Of a stretch of DNA of 13,134 bases, positions 1 to 9,092 are shown in pieces. Both the position numbers and the translations under genes were made by a program. Position 1 is the first letter of the stretch. Each line of letters opens with the position of its first letter. The stretch lies in contig DUWJ01000011.1 in NCBI GenBank assembly GCA_012842765.1, positions 1 to 13,134 on the forward strand, written 5' to 3'. The notes under the pieces are model-generated. The model was given only the letters and a program-made list of their open reading frames with translations, was not told the DNA's origin and did no database searches. Source of the stretch: Bacillota bacterium. GTDB taxonomy: Bacteria; Bacillota; DTU025.

Positions 1-930
1 AGCAGGCCTCGGCTTGCGATAGTCATAGATGACCTTGGATCGGGAGTTGCTGCTACAGATGAGCTTTTGAGTATAGATGTGCCGCTTACTGTGGCCGTCA
101 TTCCACAGGGAAAATATGCTGCGAAGGAGGCCAAGGCCGCTTCCGAACGAGGCTTTGCAGTCCTACTACACCAGCCTATGGAGCCATTGGACCCGTCAAA
201 GCGCCCGGGCAAGGGCGGGATACTGATGGGTATGGATGAGAAGGAGATACGGAGCGTCATATCGTCCAATTTAGCTTTGGTGCCCAATGCTATTGGAGTC
301 AATAACCACATGGGTTCGCGTGTCACTGAAGACCCGGAAAGTGTCAGGATTATACTCGATGAGGTTTTTGCTCATGGCTTGTTCTTTTTCGACAGCCGGA
401 CGAGCTCGAACTCGGTGGTTCCGCGGGTGGCTCGGGAGATGGGGCTTCCGCTCCTTGAAAACTCTAGGTTTTTAGATCACATAGATACCGAGGAGTATGT
501 TATCGAATCCATAAGGATAGTAGCGAGGTTGGCAATGGAGCGAGGTTCCGCTGCCGCAATAGGCCATGTGCGTCCTGCCACAGTACGTGCAATACAGAAG
601 ATGCTTCCCGAGTTGGATGCTGCCGGGGTTGAACTAGTGACTCTCGATAAGCTGATGCCGACGCCGAGCCGAACGGCAGAACCGAAACCGAGTCTGCCCG
701 CAGTGCCAGCCACCGTCAAGGAAGCGGCTCCCGCAGCGCCTGTCCAGTTGCCTGTTGAAGCCGACAAGGACAAGGAGGAAGCTGGTATTGAGGCTCTTCC
801 AGCAGTCGAACCTCAAGCCTTTTCTGAGCCTGAGCCCAGGCAGGAGCTAGAACCCGAGCCTGGGGAGTGTGGCGAGACGAATACGGGTCAGACTGTAGAT
901 GATCCCGGGGTTGACCTATCAGAGCCTTAA
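1..930 (+). CDS. Divergent polysaccharide deacetylase family protein (YibQ-like), 5'-truncated
   Basis: The frame is open from base 1 to the TAA at 928-930 (309 residues visible), so the true start lies upstream of the window; a TTG at 67 is internal because family sequence continues before it. The first visible residues contain the family-typical IDDLG motif (residues 9-13), followed by a VAVIP strand, NNHMGS (about residues 99-104), a DSRTS motif, an RFLD motif and a late GHVRP motif before the VELVTLDKLMP strand. These match the DUF610/divergent polysaccharide deacetylase fold, related to NodB-type deacetylases; enzymatic activity is generally presumed rather than proven. After about residue 220 comes a roughly 90-residue tail rich in Pro, Glu and Ala, probably disordered. 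Any signal peptide would lie upstream and cannot be seen. In Bacillota this family often sits near cell-envelope genes, but that neighbourhood is outside the window. The family call is secure, the function is not. Confidence 0.88.
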   Translation, partial: SRPRLAIVIDDLGSGVAATDELLSIDVPLTVAVIPQGKYAAKEAKAASERGFAVLLHQPMEPLDPSKRPGKGGILMGMDEKEIRSVISSNLALVPNAIGVNNHMGSRVTEDPESVRIILDEVFAHGLFFFDSRTSSNSVVPRVAREMGLPLLENSRFLDHIDTEEYVIESIRIVARLAMERGSAAAIGHVRPATVRAIQKMLPELDAAGVELVTLDKLMPTPSRTAEPKPSLPAVPATVKEAAPAAPVQLPVEADKDKEEAGIEALPAVEPQAFSEPEPRQELEPEPGECGETNTGQTVDDPGVDLSEP

Positions 931-947
931 CCGGCCTTCGGCTGGTT
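929..947 (+). terminator. Short hairpin overlapping the deacetylase stop codon
   Basis: AACCGGCC (929-936) and GGCTGGTT (940-947) form an 8-bp stem, with one G-T wobble, around a 3-nt loop. It begins inside the TAA stop codon. It is followed by TTGTGT-like sequence but no real T-run, so it is at best an auxiliary terminator or mRNA 3'-end stabiliser. The stronger hairpin at 993-1010 is the better terminator. Confidence 0.3.
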
Positions 948-992
948 GTGTCCAGATCTAAAGTCACACAAATAAATGGACCAAGAAGGAAT

Positions 993-1020
993 GCGGCCCC
1001 GAGGGGCCGCTACAGTTTTG
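993..1020 (+). terminator. GC-rich hairpin, probable Rho-independent terminator
   Basis: GCGGCCCC (993-1000) and GGGGCCGC (1003-1010) are perfect reverse complements. Allowing a 4-nt loop (CGAG), this gives a 7-bp all-GC stem. It is followed by TACAGTTTTGTT, a short and imperfect T-tract. It lies 62 bases beyond the deacetylase stop and well before the uvrB promoter, so it probably ends the upstream transcript. The interrupted T-run keeps this from being certain. Confidence 0.65.
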
Positions 1021-1272
1021 TTGGGGCGGGTTTCTGCCGTTTAGGGTGTATAGGAGAACATGCCGTGATTGCGCTCAAGGTTCGCGTGCTGTAGCCGTAT
1101 TGATGGCCAGGCGGTGGAGCCATAATCTCAGCTTTTGCAGGGGAACAGGGAAGAATTGCGTGGTGGCGAGCTGAAGGGCTTATTGAGGAGCATGGGAAGT
1201 GGGGGAATCCTGGCAATGTGAGCTTTAGATGCTTCCGGATGATTGTTTGGCGCATTAAACTGTTATCGCGGA
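1021..1272. other. Gene-free stretch between terminator and uvrB promoter
   Basis: About 250 bases with no convincing gene. A plus-strand frame from about 1121 to 1293 is open for nearly 60 codons, but it has no good start with a ribosome binding site and shows no family I recognise. A minus-strand frame of about 100 codons across the region has a His/Pro/Ser-rich composition unlike a typical protein. I see no tRNA, riboswitch or clear repeat. It may hold the decayed remains of a gene or only spacer DNA. Confidence 0.5.
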
Positions 1273-1301
1273 TAGAATGTATGTTCGGGGCGTGATATAA
1301 T
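1273..1301 (+). promoter_or_regulatory. uvrB promoter with extended -10
   Basis: TATAAT at 1296-1301 is a perfect -10 and is preceded by TG-A (1293-1295), giving the extended -10 form TGATATAAT. Seventeen bases upstream, TAGAAT (1273-1278) is a weak -35, which an extended -10 can compensate for. Predicted transcription would start near 1308, leaving a leader of about 27 nt that contains the uvrB Shine-Dalgarno AAAGGAG (1319-1325, 9 nt before the ATG). It probably drives uvrB-uvrA-uvrC and perhaps the alkyltransferase gene. Confidence 0.7.
1274..1287. promoter_or_regulatory. LexA (DinR)-like operator candidate overlapping the uvrB promoter
   Basis: AGAATGTATGTTCG compares with the Gram-positive LexA box CGAACnnnnGTTCG: the right half-site GTTCG is perfect and the left half has GAAT in place of GAAC (7 of 8 core positions in GAACnnnnGTTC). 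It covers the -35 region and lies just upstream of the -10, where bound LexA would block RNA polymerase. uvrB and uvrA belong to the SOS regulon in B. subtilis, so the position fits. It is an imperfect match, assigned by eye. Confidence 0.5.
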
Positions 1302-1334
1302 TGAACCGTCATCCGCTGAAAGGAGTGGTCTGCA

Positions 1335-3374
1335 ATGCCCCAATTCCAGCTGAAATCGGGTTTTGCCCCTGCAGGCGATCAGCCGAGGGCTATCGCGCAG
1401 CTCGTTGCGGGAGTGAAGGCGGGCATGCGCGGGCAGGTCCTGCTTGGAGTCACGGGAAGTGGCAAGACGTTCACGATGGCCAATGTCATCCAGGAACTGG
1501 GCCGACCTACGTTGGTCATTGCTCACAACAAGACTCTTGCTGCACAATTGGCGTCGGAGTTCAGGGAGTTTTTCCCCAACAACGCTGTTCATTACTTTGT
1601 GAGCTACTACGATTATTACCAGCCTGAGGCCTATATACCTCAGTCTGACACATACATCGAGAAGGATGCTCAGATAAATGACGAGATTGATCGAATGCGC
1701 CATGCTGCTACTGCCGCTCTGGTTGAGAGGCGTGACGTAATAATCGTAGCGAGTGTTTCGTGCATCTATGGATTGGGCATGCCCGAGGAGTACCTCAATC
1801 AGGCAGTCGTGGTAAATGCAGGCGAATGCTTGGACCGCGATAGGCTGCTCCGCAAGTTAGTGGGGATCCAGTACAACCGCAATGATATTGGCATTACCCG
1901 TGGCACTTTCCGCGTCAGGGGCGATGTTGTGGAGATCATACCTGCAAGCGGGGAAGAAGCGATACGCATAGAATTCTTCGGCGACGAGGTTGATCGCATT
2001 TCCGACATTGACCTCATTACCGGCGAGGTGCTTGGACTGAGGGAATCGGCTTTCATCTACCCTGCCACTCACTACGTTACAAGCAAGGAGAGGCTTGATG
2101 CGGCGATTGAGGCCATCGGGGTTGAACTTGCGGAGAGGCTCAAGGAGCTCAAGCGTGATGGAAAACTTCTGGAAGCCCAGAGGTTGGAGCAGCGGACCAT
2201 GTTCGACATTGAAATGCTGGAGGAAGTGGGCTATTGCTCCGGGATAGAAAACTACTCGCGCCATCTTGCCGGCAGGGAAGCGGGCAGTGCTCCTGCGACG
2301 CTGCTGGATTATTTTCCCGATGACTACCTCATGTTCATCGATGAATCGCACGTCACTGTGCCCCAAATACGGGCGATGTACAATGGCGATCGCTCGCGCA
2401 AGGAAAGCTTGGTCCAGTACGGATTCAGGCTTCCATCTGCTTTCGACAACAGGCCCCTCACGTTTAGCGAGTTCGAGGAGAGGGTGAACCAGGTCATATT
2501 CGTCTCGGCTACGCCGGCTGATTATGAAAGGACGGTAAGCAGCCAAGTGGTGGAGCAGATCATTCGTCCGACGGGGCTTGTGGATCCGGCGGTCACGGTG
2601 AAGCCTGTGCGGGGCCAGGTCGATGATTTGATCGGTGAAATCAGGCGCACTGTGGACGCTGGATACAGGGTTCTCGTTACCACCCTTACAAAGCGGATGG
2701 CCGAGGATCTCACAGATTACCTCAGAGAGATAGGTATCAAGGTGAGATACCTCCATTCCGAGATACAGACATTGGAACGCGTGGAGATCCTGCGAGGTCT
2801 TCGCCTGGGCGACTTCGATGTGCTGGTTGGGATCAACTTACTCAGGGAGGGGTTGGATCTTCCGGAGGTAGGCCTCGTTGCCATACTCGATGCCGACAAG
2901 GAAGGGTTTTTGAGGTCAGATACATCGCTGATACAGACTATTGGACGTGCTGCTCGCAACGTAGATGGACGTGTAATAATGTATGCTGACCAGATAACCG
3001 GGTCTATGCGCGAGGCTATCGACGAGACTGAACGGCGCCGTTCAGCGCAGATCCAATTCAACAGAGAGCACGGGATAACTCCTGAATCTATCAAAAAAGA
3101 GGTGCGCGATCTATCCGAGATTCAGCGGGTCGCAGAAAGATCCGTTGGCAGCAGTGCAGCCTGTGGCGGGCAATCTGGGGTCAGAGGACAGGGTGGAGTT
3201 GCCGCTGAGTTCGGCTGTGCAGATGTGGAATCCATGGATGAGCGAGAGCTCGCTCGATACATTAAGGCACTTGAGGATGAGATGAAGAAGGCGGCGGGTC
3301 TTCTCGAGTTTGAACGCGCTGCCGAGTTAAGAGACACTATTCGTGATCTCAGACGGAGGTTCGTCGAGCTATGA
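1335..3374 (+). CDS. uvrB: Excinuclease ABC subunit B (UvrB)
   Basis: UvrB is the damage-verifying helicase-like subunit of nucleotide excision repair: loaded by UvrA, it inserts a beta-hairpin between the DNA strands and then recruits UvrC. At 679 residues it is full length (E. coli UvrB is 673). Visible in order are the Walker A motif GVTGSGKT (residues 38-45), the Tyr-rich beta-hairpin beginning [10 protein letters not shown] (91-100), the Walker B-type DESH box (336-339), the helicase C-terminal domain with motif [11 protein letters not shown] (about 534-542), a Gly/Ala-rich linker (about 600-636), and a C-terminal UVR motif (about 641-676) that pairs with UvrC. The ATG at 1335 is supported by AAAGGAG 9 nt upstream. 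Its stop overlaps the uvrA start (ATGA), implying translational coupling. Probably SOS-controlled through the LexA-like box upstream. Confidence 0.98.
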   Translation: MPQFQLKSGFAPAGDQPRAIAQLVAGVKAGMRGQVLLGVTGSGKTFTMANVIQELGRPTLVIAHNKTLAAQLASEFREFFPNNAVHYFVSYYDYYQPEAYIPQSDTYIEKDAQINDEIDRMRHAATAALVERRDVIIVASVSCIYGLGMPEEYLNQAVVVNAGECLDRDRLLRKLVGIQYNRNDIGITRGTFRVRGDVVEIIPASGEEAIRIEFFGDEVDRISDIDLITGEVLGLRESAFIYPATHYVTSKERLDAAIEAIGVELAERLKELKRDGKLLEAQRLEQRTMFDIEMLEEVGYCSGIENYSRHLAGREAGSAPATLLDYFPDDYLMFIDESHVTVPQIRAMYNGDRSRKESLVQYGFRLPSAFDNRPLTFSEFEERVNQVIFVSATPADYERTVSSQVVEQIIRPTGLVDPAVTVKPVRGQVDDLIGEIRRTVDAGYRVLVTTLTKRMAEDLTDYLREIGIKVRYLHSEIQTLERVEILRGLRLGDFDVLVGINLLREGLDLPEVGLVAILDADKEGFLRSDTSLIQTIGRAARNVDGRVIMYADQITGSMREAIDETERRRSAQIQFNREHGITPESIKKEVRDLSEIQRVAERSVGSSAACGGQSGVRGQGGVAAEFGCADVESMDERELARYIKALEDEMKKAAGLLEFERAAELRDTIRDLRRRFVEL

Positions 3375-6247
3375 GCGTAGAGAAGATAATTATCAGGGGA
3401 GCGCGGGAGCACAACTTAAAGAACATCGATCTTGACTTGCCGCGAGATCGTCTTGTGGTCGTTACGGGGTTGTCAGGCTCTGGCAAGTCATCGTTGGCTT
3501 TTGACACCATATATGCCGAAGGGCAACGGCGGTATGTGGAGTCTCTGTCCGCTTACGCCAGACAGTTCTTAGGACAGATGAACAAGCCCGCCCTAGACTA
3601 CATCGAAGGGCTTTCGCCCGCTATCTCCATTGATCAGAAGGCGCAGGGCCGAAACCCGCGTTCGACGGTGGCAACTGTTACAGAGATTTACGATTACATG
3701 AGGCTTCTTTACGCTAGGATAGGGATTCCCCATTGCCCCAATTGCGGCAGGGAAATAGCGCAACAGACTGTCCAGCAGATTGTCGACAGGATCATGGCTA
3801 TGCCGGAGGGCTCGCGGATACAGGTGCTTGGCCCTGTTATCAGGGGCAAAAAAGGCGAGCACCGGAAGGCCCTTGACGACCTCAAGCGAGACGGGTACAT
3901 TCGTGTGCGTGTGGACGGCGAGGTGAGGGAGCTTTCCGAGGAGATCTCTCTTGAACGATACAAGATGCATAGCATCGAAGCTGTTGTGGACAGGCTGGCG
4001 GTAAGGCCAGGGATTGAGACTAGGCTTGCGGATTCGCTCGAGACCGCGCTCAAGCTTGGAGACGGGGTCGTCATCATCGATGTTGTGGGCGGAAAAGAGC
4101 TGGTCTTCTCTGAGAAGTTGGCGTGCCCTGATTGCGGGATAGGCTTTGGTGAACTGGAGCCGAGGCTCTTCTCATTCAATAGCCCATACGGCGCATGTCC
4201 TGTCTGTTCCGGGTTAGGAGTGAAGATAGATTTCGATCCCAAACTCATCTTCGACATGGAACACTCGATTGAAGACGGCGCTATTCTTCCGTACAACGGA
4301 AACGGCGTAATAGCCGATTACTACATGGGTAGGGTTAACCAGGTGGCTACCGAGAAGGGGATCGATACGTCGGTTCCCATGTCGGAGCTTCCAGAGAGCG
4401 CCATGGAGATGATCATGTATGGGTGCGGAAGCGAGAAATTTAGGTTTCGCTATGTCAACTCACGAGGGCGCACTAAATACTGGGAATCGAGGTTTGAAGG
4501 GGTCATACCCAACCTTCAGAGGCGCTACAAGGAGACGACGTCTGACTACATAAGGGAAAATTTGGAGCGGTTCATGAGCGCGAGCCCATGTACAAAGTGC
4601 AATGGTGCCAGGCTCAAACCGGAGGCGCTCGCAGTGACTGTAGGAGGAAAATCCATTGCCGAGGTCACGTCGATGTCCACTGTGAAGGCGCTCGAGTTCT
4701 TTGAGGAACTCGGAAGAGGGCTTACAGAGAGGGAGTCGCTGATTGCAAGGCAGATTCTCAAGGAGATCGGTGCAAGGCTCGGGTTTCTTACCAATGTAGG
4801 CCTCGACTATCTTACCCTCCACCGCGAGGCTGGGACTTTGTCTGGCGGTGAGTCCCAGCGGATCAGGCTGGCTACCCAGATCGGCTCGAGCTTGGTCGGG
4901 GTTCTCTATATCCTGGATGAGCCGTCTATCGGGCTTCACCAGCGCGACAATGCTCGTCTTATCGATACCTTGAAAGACCTACGTGACCTGGGCAATACCG
5001 TCATAGTTGTTGAACACGATGAGGAGATGATACGGTCAGCCGACTATATCGTCGACATGGGGCCCGGGGCCGGCGCACACGGGGGCCAAGTGGTGGCCGC
5101 GGGCACGGTTGAAGAGATAGAGGCTAATCCCGCATCAATAACAGGCCAGTATCTGTCGGGCGTAAGGCGTATTGAAGTTCCGGCAGCCAGACGATTGCCT
5201 AACGGAAACGCGCTTGTCATTAAGGGCGCTCGCGAACATAATCTGAAGAATATTGATGTCACTATACCCATGGGGGTTTTCGTATGCGTTACGGGAGTCT
5301 CGGGTTCGGGCAAGAGCACACTGATCAACGAGATACTCTATGCGCGTTTGGCACATGACCTTCATCGCGCAATGACCAGACCGGGCGCGCATGATGAGAT
5401 TCTCGGCATCGAGCATCTCGACAAGGTCATAGGCATCGATCAGTCTCCCATCGGTCGGACGCCCCGATCGAACCCGGCAACCTATACCGGAGTTTTTACG
5501 CATATCAGGGAGGTCTTTGCCAAGACGCCTGAGGCTAGGGCTAGGGGATACAAACCCGGTCGTTTCAGCTTCAACGTCAAGGGCGGAAGGTGTGAAGCGT
5601 GTCGTGGAGATGGGATCATCAAGATAGAAATGCATTTTTTGCCCGATGTCTACGTGCCATGCGAGGTCTGCCACGGAGCACGCTACAATCGGGAGACTCT
5701 GGAGGTAAAATACAAGTCAAAAAGCATATCTGACGTGCTCGAAATGACTGTTGAGGAGGCTTTGGAGTTCTTTGCGAACATTCCTGCGATAAAGAGAAAG
5801 TTGCAAACCATCTACGATGTAGGCCTTGGCTACATCAAGCTAGGCCAACCGGCAACCACGCTTTCGGGGGGCGAGGCTCAGCGGGTTAAACTCGCCACAG
5901 AACTGTCGAGGCGCACCAATGGAAGGACCCTCTACGTGCTTGACGAGCCCACGACGGGCTTGCACTTTGCCGATGTGCAGAAGCTCCTCGATGTTCTGCA
6001 GCGTCTCGTGGATGGAGGCGATACTGTCGTAGTGATTGAACACAATATCGATGTGATAAAAACTGCAGACTACATCATAGATCTGGGGCCCGAAGGCGGC
6101 GACAAGGGCGGACGGGTGATCGCCGCCGGTACGCCCGAGGAGGTGGCGGCGACCCCGGGGTCGTACACGGGGGAGTATTTGGTGAAGATAGCGGGAGTAA
6201 TGCCTGCCCAACGCGAGCTGGAGGCGATGACAGGTGGCACTAGATGA
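3371..6247 (+). CDS. uvrA: Excinuclease ABC subunit A (UvrA)
   Basis: UvrA is the ABC-type ATPase dimer that scans DNA for distortions and loads UvrB. At 958 residues it has the usual length. It carries two ATPase modules: Walker A GLSGSGKS (33-40) with signature LSGGE (490-494), and Walker A GVSGSGKS (642-649) with signature LSGGE (831-835), each followed by a LDEP Walker B. Two four-Cys zinc modules are clear: Cys252/255/276/279 in the first half, and Cys741/744/764/767 in the second half, the latter matching the module needed for DNA binding in characterised UvrA proteins. An additional CPNCG near residue 119 lies in the UvrB-binding region. The ATG at 3371 sits in an ATGA overlap with uvrB, with GGAGG at 3355-3359 (11 nt upstream). 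Nothing appears truncated. Confidence 0.98.
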   Translation: MSVEKIIIRGAREHNLKNIDLDLPRDRLVVVTGLSGSGKSSLAFDTIYAEGQRRYVESLSAYARQFLGQMNKPALDYIEGLSPAISIDQKAQGRNPRSTVATVTEIYDYMRLLYARIGIPHCPNCGREIAQQTVQQIVDRIMAMPEGSRIQVLGPVIRGKKGEHRKALDDLKRDGYIRVRVDGEVRELSEEISLERYKMHSIEAVVDRLAVRPGIETRLADSLETALKLGDGVVIIDVVGGKELVFSEKLACPDCGIGFGELEPRLFSFNSPYGACPVCSGLGVKIDFDPKLIFDMEHSIEDGAILPYNGNGVIADYYMGRVNQVATEKGIDTSVPMSELPESAMEMIMYGCGSEKFRFRYVNSRGRTKYWESRFEGVIPNLQRRYKETTSDYIRENLERFMSASPCTKCNGARLKPEALAVTVGGKSIAEVTSMSTVKALEFFEELGRGLTERESLIARQILKEIGARLGFLTNVGLDYLTLHREAGTLSGGESQRIRLATQIGSSLVGVLYILDEPSIGLHQRDNARLIDTLKDLRDLGNTVIVVEHDEEMIRSADYIVDMGPGAGAHGGQVVAAGTVEEIEANPASITGQYLSGVRRIEVPAARRLPNGNALVIKGAREHNLKNIDVTIPMGVFVCVTGVSGSGKSTLINEILYARLAHDLHRAMTRPGAHDEILGIEHLDKVIGIDQSPIGRTPRSNPATYTGVFTHIREVFAKTPEARARGYKPGRFSFNVKGGRCEACRGDGIIKIEMHFLPDVYVPCEVCHGARYNRETLEVKYKSKSISDVLEMTVEEALEFFANIPAIKRKLQTIYDVGLGYIKLGQPATTLSGGEAQRVKLATELSRRTNGRTLYVLDEPTTGLHFADVQKLLDVLQRLVDGGDTVVVIEHNIDVIKTADYIIDLGPEGGDKGGRVIAAGTPEEVAATPGSYTGEYLVKIAGVMPAQRELEAMTGGTR

Positions 6248-8084
6248 TACCTTGGCTGTTCTTCCCACGAGTCCGGGCGTGTATCTGATGAAGGATGCCG
6301 ACGGGGAGGTAATCTACGTCGGCAAAGCCATCAACCTCAGAAACAGGGTGAGATCATACTTTCAGACTTCTTCTGACCATTCGCCAAAGGTTGTCATGAT
6401 GGTGGAGCACATAGCCGATTTGGATTACATTGTGACAGCGTCCGAACTGGAAGCACTGATCCTCGAGTGTAACCTGATCAAGAAATACAGACCAAGATAC
6501 AATGTTAGGCTCCGTGACGATAAGACGTATCCTTTCATCAAGGTGACGACGGGGGAGCCCTACCCTGGCGTATACTTGACGAGGAGGGTTGTGTGTGACG
6601 GGTCTCGTTATTTCGGCCCTTACACGGATGTCTCTGCGACGCGCGAAACCCTCCGCCTTCTGAAAAGGGTCTTTCCGCTACGACAGTGCTCAAAGAAGAT
6701 TGACCCGGATTCTCCCGCACCGCGTCCTTGCCTAAATTATCAGATCAAGAGGTGCCTTGGTCCATGTGCCGGGCAGATCGACGTTGAAGCATACGGTGAA
6801 GTTGTAGACGAGGTTGTGATGTTTCTTGAAGGACGGCAGGACGATCTTGCCCGCAGTCTCAAGCGGCGGATGGTGGCCGCAGCCGATGCCCTCAATTACG
6901 AACAGGCGGCTGTTTTCCGTGATCAGCTTCAGGCGGTGGAGACAGTCGTGCAGAAGCAGAGAATAGTCTCGGAGAGCGGGGCTGACCAAGATGTGATAGC
7001 GATAGCACGGGATCAATGGGGGGCGTGCGCACAGATCTTGTTTGTGCGTGGCGGAAAACTCGTTGGCAACGACCATTTCATGCTAGGTGGAACTGACGGC
7101 GCGGATGACGCTGAGACTTTGTCATCCCTCGTTAAGGAATACTATTCTCAGGCTGAGGCAGGGTCGCTTCCCCGTGAGGTTTTACTGGAGTCCGAGATAG
7201 AAGATGCAGACATAGTGGCCGCATGGTTGTCTGACCTTCGGGGGCGGGCTGTATCTGTGAAGACTCCCAAGCGGGGGGAGAAGCGGGGATTGGTCGAGCT
7301 TGCTTCTGCCAATGCGGCGGAGTTTCTAGAACGGAAGCGAGCTGCTGAGCAAAGGGAGGCCCGTGCTCGCATGGACGCCCTTGCTGAACTATCGATCCAT
7401 CTCAGACTTTCCAAGTCGCCGAGCCGCATTGAATGCTACGACATATCGACTCTTCAGGGAACTGAAGCAGTGGGGTCGATGGTTGTCTTCGAAGCGGGCT
7501 TGCCGGCCAAGTCTCAGTACAGGCGTTTCAGGATCAGGCAGGTTGAGGGGCAGGATGACTACGCCATGATGGCCGAGGTGATACGGAGAAGGCTTGTGAG
7601 AGCCATTGGCGATGACCCGGACCCAAAGTTTGCACGCCTTCCCGATCTGATAGTTGTAGACGGGGGGCGAGGGCAGCTCAACGCGGCCGCTGATGTCCTC
7701 GACAGCCTGGGACGGGGCGACATTCCACTTATCAGTCTGGCGGAGCGCGAAGAGGAGATCTACCTCAGAGAGCAGCCGGACCCCTTGATCTTGCCGCGGG
7801 ATTCTGCGGCTCTCCATATGATCCAGTATATCCGCGATGAGGCCCACAGATATGCTCTTGCGTACCACCGGAACCTCAGGGGAAAAAGGAGCATAAGCTC
7901 TGAACTGACTGATCTGCCCGGCATAGGAAAGAAGCGAACGGTCGCTCTGATGAAAGAGTTCGGTTCGCTGGAAGCCCTCACGGATGCCACTGTGGACGAA
8001 ATTGCTGCAACTCCTGGGATGAACAGGGTGGTTGCGATGACCGTATATGAGCATTTGCACCCCGACAGGAGAGTCGATGGTTGA
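6234..8084 (+). CDS. uvrC: Excinuclease ABC subunit C (UvrC)
   Basis: UvrC makes the 3' and 5' incisions around a lesion marked by UvrB. The GTG start at 6234 lies inside the end of uvrA (14-nt overlap) and has GGAGG at 6220-6224, 9 nt upstream; the next in-frame option, a TTG at 6252, would trim the conserved N-terminus. The order is: GIY-YIG nuclease (GVY at 15-17, YVG at 28-30), four Cys at 152, 166, 174 and 178 in the spacing reported to hold a [4Fe-4S] cluster in E. coli UvrC, a UVR motif for UvrB contact (about 201-236), the RNase H-like endonuclease domain with CYD (401-403) and VDGG (Asp476), and tandem helix-hairpin-helix motifs from about 556 to the end. At 616 residues it is complete, with both nuclease centres apparently intact. 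Confidence 0.98.
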   Translation: MALDDTLAVLPTSPGVYLMKDADGEVIYVGKAINLRNRVRSYFQTSSDHSPKVVMMVEHIADLDYIVTASELEALILECNLIKKYRPRYNVRLRDDKTYPFIKVTTGEPYPGVYLTRRVVCDGSRYFGPYTDVSATRETLRLLKRVFPLRQCSKKIDPDSPAPRPCLNYQIKRCLGPCAGQIDVEAYGEVVDEVVMFLEGRQDDLARSLKRRMVAAADALNYEQAAVFRDQLQAVETVVQKQRIVSESGADQDVIAIARDQWGACAQILFVRGGKLVGNDHFMLGGTDGADDAETLSSLVKEYYSQAEAGSLPREVLLESEIEDADIVAAWLSDLRGRAVSVKTPKRGEKRGLVELASANAAEFLERKRAAEQREARARMDALAELSIHLRLSKSPSRIECYDISTLQGTEAVGSMVVFEAGLPAKSQYRRFRIRQVEGQDDYAMMAEVIRRRLVRAIGDDPDPKFARLPDLIVVDGGRGQLNAAADVLDSLGRGDIPLISLAEREEEIYLREQPDPLILPRDSAALHMIQYIRDEAHRYALAYHRNLRGKRSISSELTDLPGIGKKRTVALMKEFGSLEALTDATVDEIAATPGMNRVVAMTVYEHLHPDRRVDG

Positions 8085-8188
8085 ATTCTATGATGCCGCT
8101 TTTCTCGGGCTCTCCTGATTGTCGCCCCTAGCGCTGAGCCTTGGTTGAAACAGAACGAGATGATTGAAAAAGTGAAAGGGGCAGGTGA
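8085..8188. other. 104-nt gap between uvrC and the alkyltransferase gene
   Basis: No terminator with a T-run and no good promoter are visible here, so read-through from the uvr operon into the alkyltransferase gene is likely. The only clear element is the Shine-Dalgarno AAAGGGG (8175-8181), 7 nt before the ATG at 8189. Confidence 0.4.
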
Positions 8189-8953
8189 ATGGAGAAAGAC
8201 GATGGAAGCATTACCACCTCTTCGTGCGCATCGCCGGATCGGTCCGCCATCAGTGTTTCATCTATTGGGACATCGGCTACAGAGGCCTCGGCCATTATAG
8301 CTTCAGCCAGTGTTGCTACGAGAATCGGCATAGTCTCGATTGAGGCCGGGGAGAGCGGCCTGAGCCGGGTGGTCCTTCCAAGAATAGACATGGAGACCCT
8401 GAAAAACCTCCCTACAAGCCCACGGATCCATCCTTTGTTCATCGATGCCAGTGTTACGCTTGCGCAAATAGGCATCGATTTTCCCATGTGTGATCATTCC
8501 TCGATTTGCCAGATGGCTGCGTCTAACAGCGTACCTGTATATGGGAGTGTATCGTGGGATGGAGTGCCGCCGTCTGAGATTGTCTCAGCTGCGTGCCGCG
8601 ACATAAAGCTTTTCTTTGAGGGCGAGTTGGATCCGGGGAAGCTTTGGTTCGATTACCCACTAAAGCTCCCTGCGGGAAGCGACTTTGCCCGCGAAGTGAT
8701 GGTTGGTATGACAAGGATAGCTCCTGGGCGAGTTGCGGCCTACGGAGCGCTCGCCGCCGCCGCAGGCCGCCCAAGGGCTGCCAGAGCCACGGGCGCAATT
8801 GTGGGGGCCAATCCTCTTCCCCTGGTTGTTCCTTGTCATAGAGTGGTTGGCGTAGGCGGCAGGCTCACGGGATATGGCGGGGGACTCCCGCTCAAGGTGG
8901 CACTGTTGGCCATGGAACAGACGATAATCAACCGCACCGGCGTTCTCGGATGA
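8189..8953 (+). CDS. Methylated-DNA--protein-cysteine methyltransferase (Ogt/MGMT family), atypical N-terminal half
   Basis: This suicide repair protein moves the alkyl group from O6-alkylguanine to its own cysteine. The C-terminal half is canonical: a winged-helix region from about residue 163, AYG (184-186), RAARATG, GANP, then PCHRV with the acceptor Cys216, and LTGYGGG. Because Cys216 is present, this is an active-type enzyme and not a Cys-lacking alkyltransferase-like protein. The N-terminal half is odd. Residues 1-45 are Ser/Ala/Thr-rich (25 of 45), and the linker between the small beta-domain (about 43-65) and the helix near 130 is about 65 residues, far longer than usual. No alternative ATG, GTG or TTG start would remove the leader. 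The ATG at 8189 has AAAGGGG 7 nt upstream. Its position behind uvrBAC joins direct reversal with excision repair. Confidence 0.9.
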   Translation: MEKDDGSITTSSCASPDRSAISVSSIGTSATEASAIIASASVATRIGIVSIEAGESGLSRVVLPRIDMETLKNLPTSPRIHPLFIDASVTLAQIGIDFPMCDHSSICQMAASNSVPVYGSVSWDGVPPSEIVSAACRDIKLFFEGELDPGKLWFDYPLKLPAGSDFAREVMVGMTRIAPGRVAAYGALAAAAGRPRAARATGAIVGANPLPLVVPCHRVVGVGGRLTGYGGGLPLKVALLAMEQTIINRTGVLG

Positions 8954-9030
8954 GCAAAGTCTACAATATTAGACCCTGTTTGTACGGCCGAGGAATATCT
9001 GCAAGAATAGCACAATTATTTAGCGCAGCA

Positions 9031-9059
9031 TTGACATCATTAATGATGAGCTTTATAAT
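9031..9059 (+). promoter_or_regulatory. Perfect sigma-A consensus promoter of the DUF2089 operon
   Basis: TTGACA (9031-9036) and TATAAT (9054-9059) both match the consensus exactly and are separated by exactly 17 bases. Transcription should start near 9066, giving a leader of about 26 nt before the ATG at 9093. The next four genes follow with modest gaps and no visible terminator, so this promoter may serve the whole block to 11787 or further. Such a strong promoter would normally need repression; see the palindrome in its spacer. Confidence 0.85.
9035..9048. promoter_or_regulatory. Perfect 14-bp palindrome in the promoter spacer, probable operator
   Basis: CATCATTAATGATG is identical to its reverse complement. 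It overlaps the last two bases of the -35 and occupies most of the spacer of the perfect promoter, the classical position for a repressor of a homodimeric type. The downstream gene encodes a helix-turn-helix protein, making autoregulation the simplest guess; binding by another regulator is equally open. The palindrome is seen directly, its function is inferred. Confidence 0.6.
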
Positions 9060-9092
9060 GTGAAGCAAGGGAGGCAAAAAGGAGGTGTTGTC

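Noticed and set aside
1010..1312. Minus-strand frame (100 codons) across the gap before uvrB
   Set aside because: Composition rich in His, Pro and Ser, no motif, and it runs through the uvrB promoter and the terminator hairpin.
1857..2756. Long minus-strand frame (299 codons) opposite uvrB
   Set aside because: It lies wholly antisense to a certain uvrB and shows no recognisable motif; codon bias of the real gene explains the open frame.
7389..8060. Minus-strand frame (223 codons) opposite uvrC
   Set aside because: Antisense shadow of the conserved UvrC C-terminal half; no family resemblance.
8959..8974. GTCTA/TAGAC inverted repeat after the alkyltransferase gene
   Set aside because: Five-base stem, AT-rich, no T-run behind it; too weak for a terminator call.
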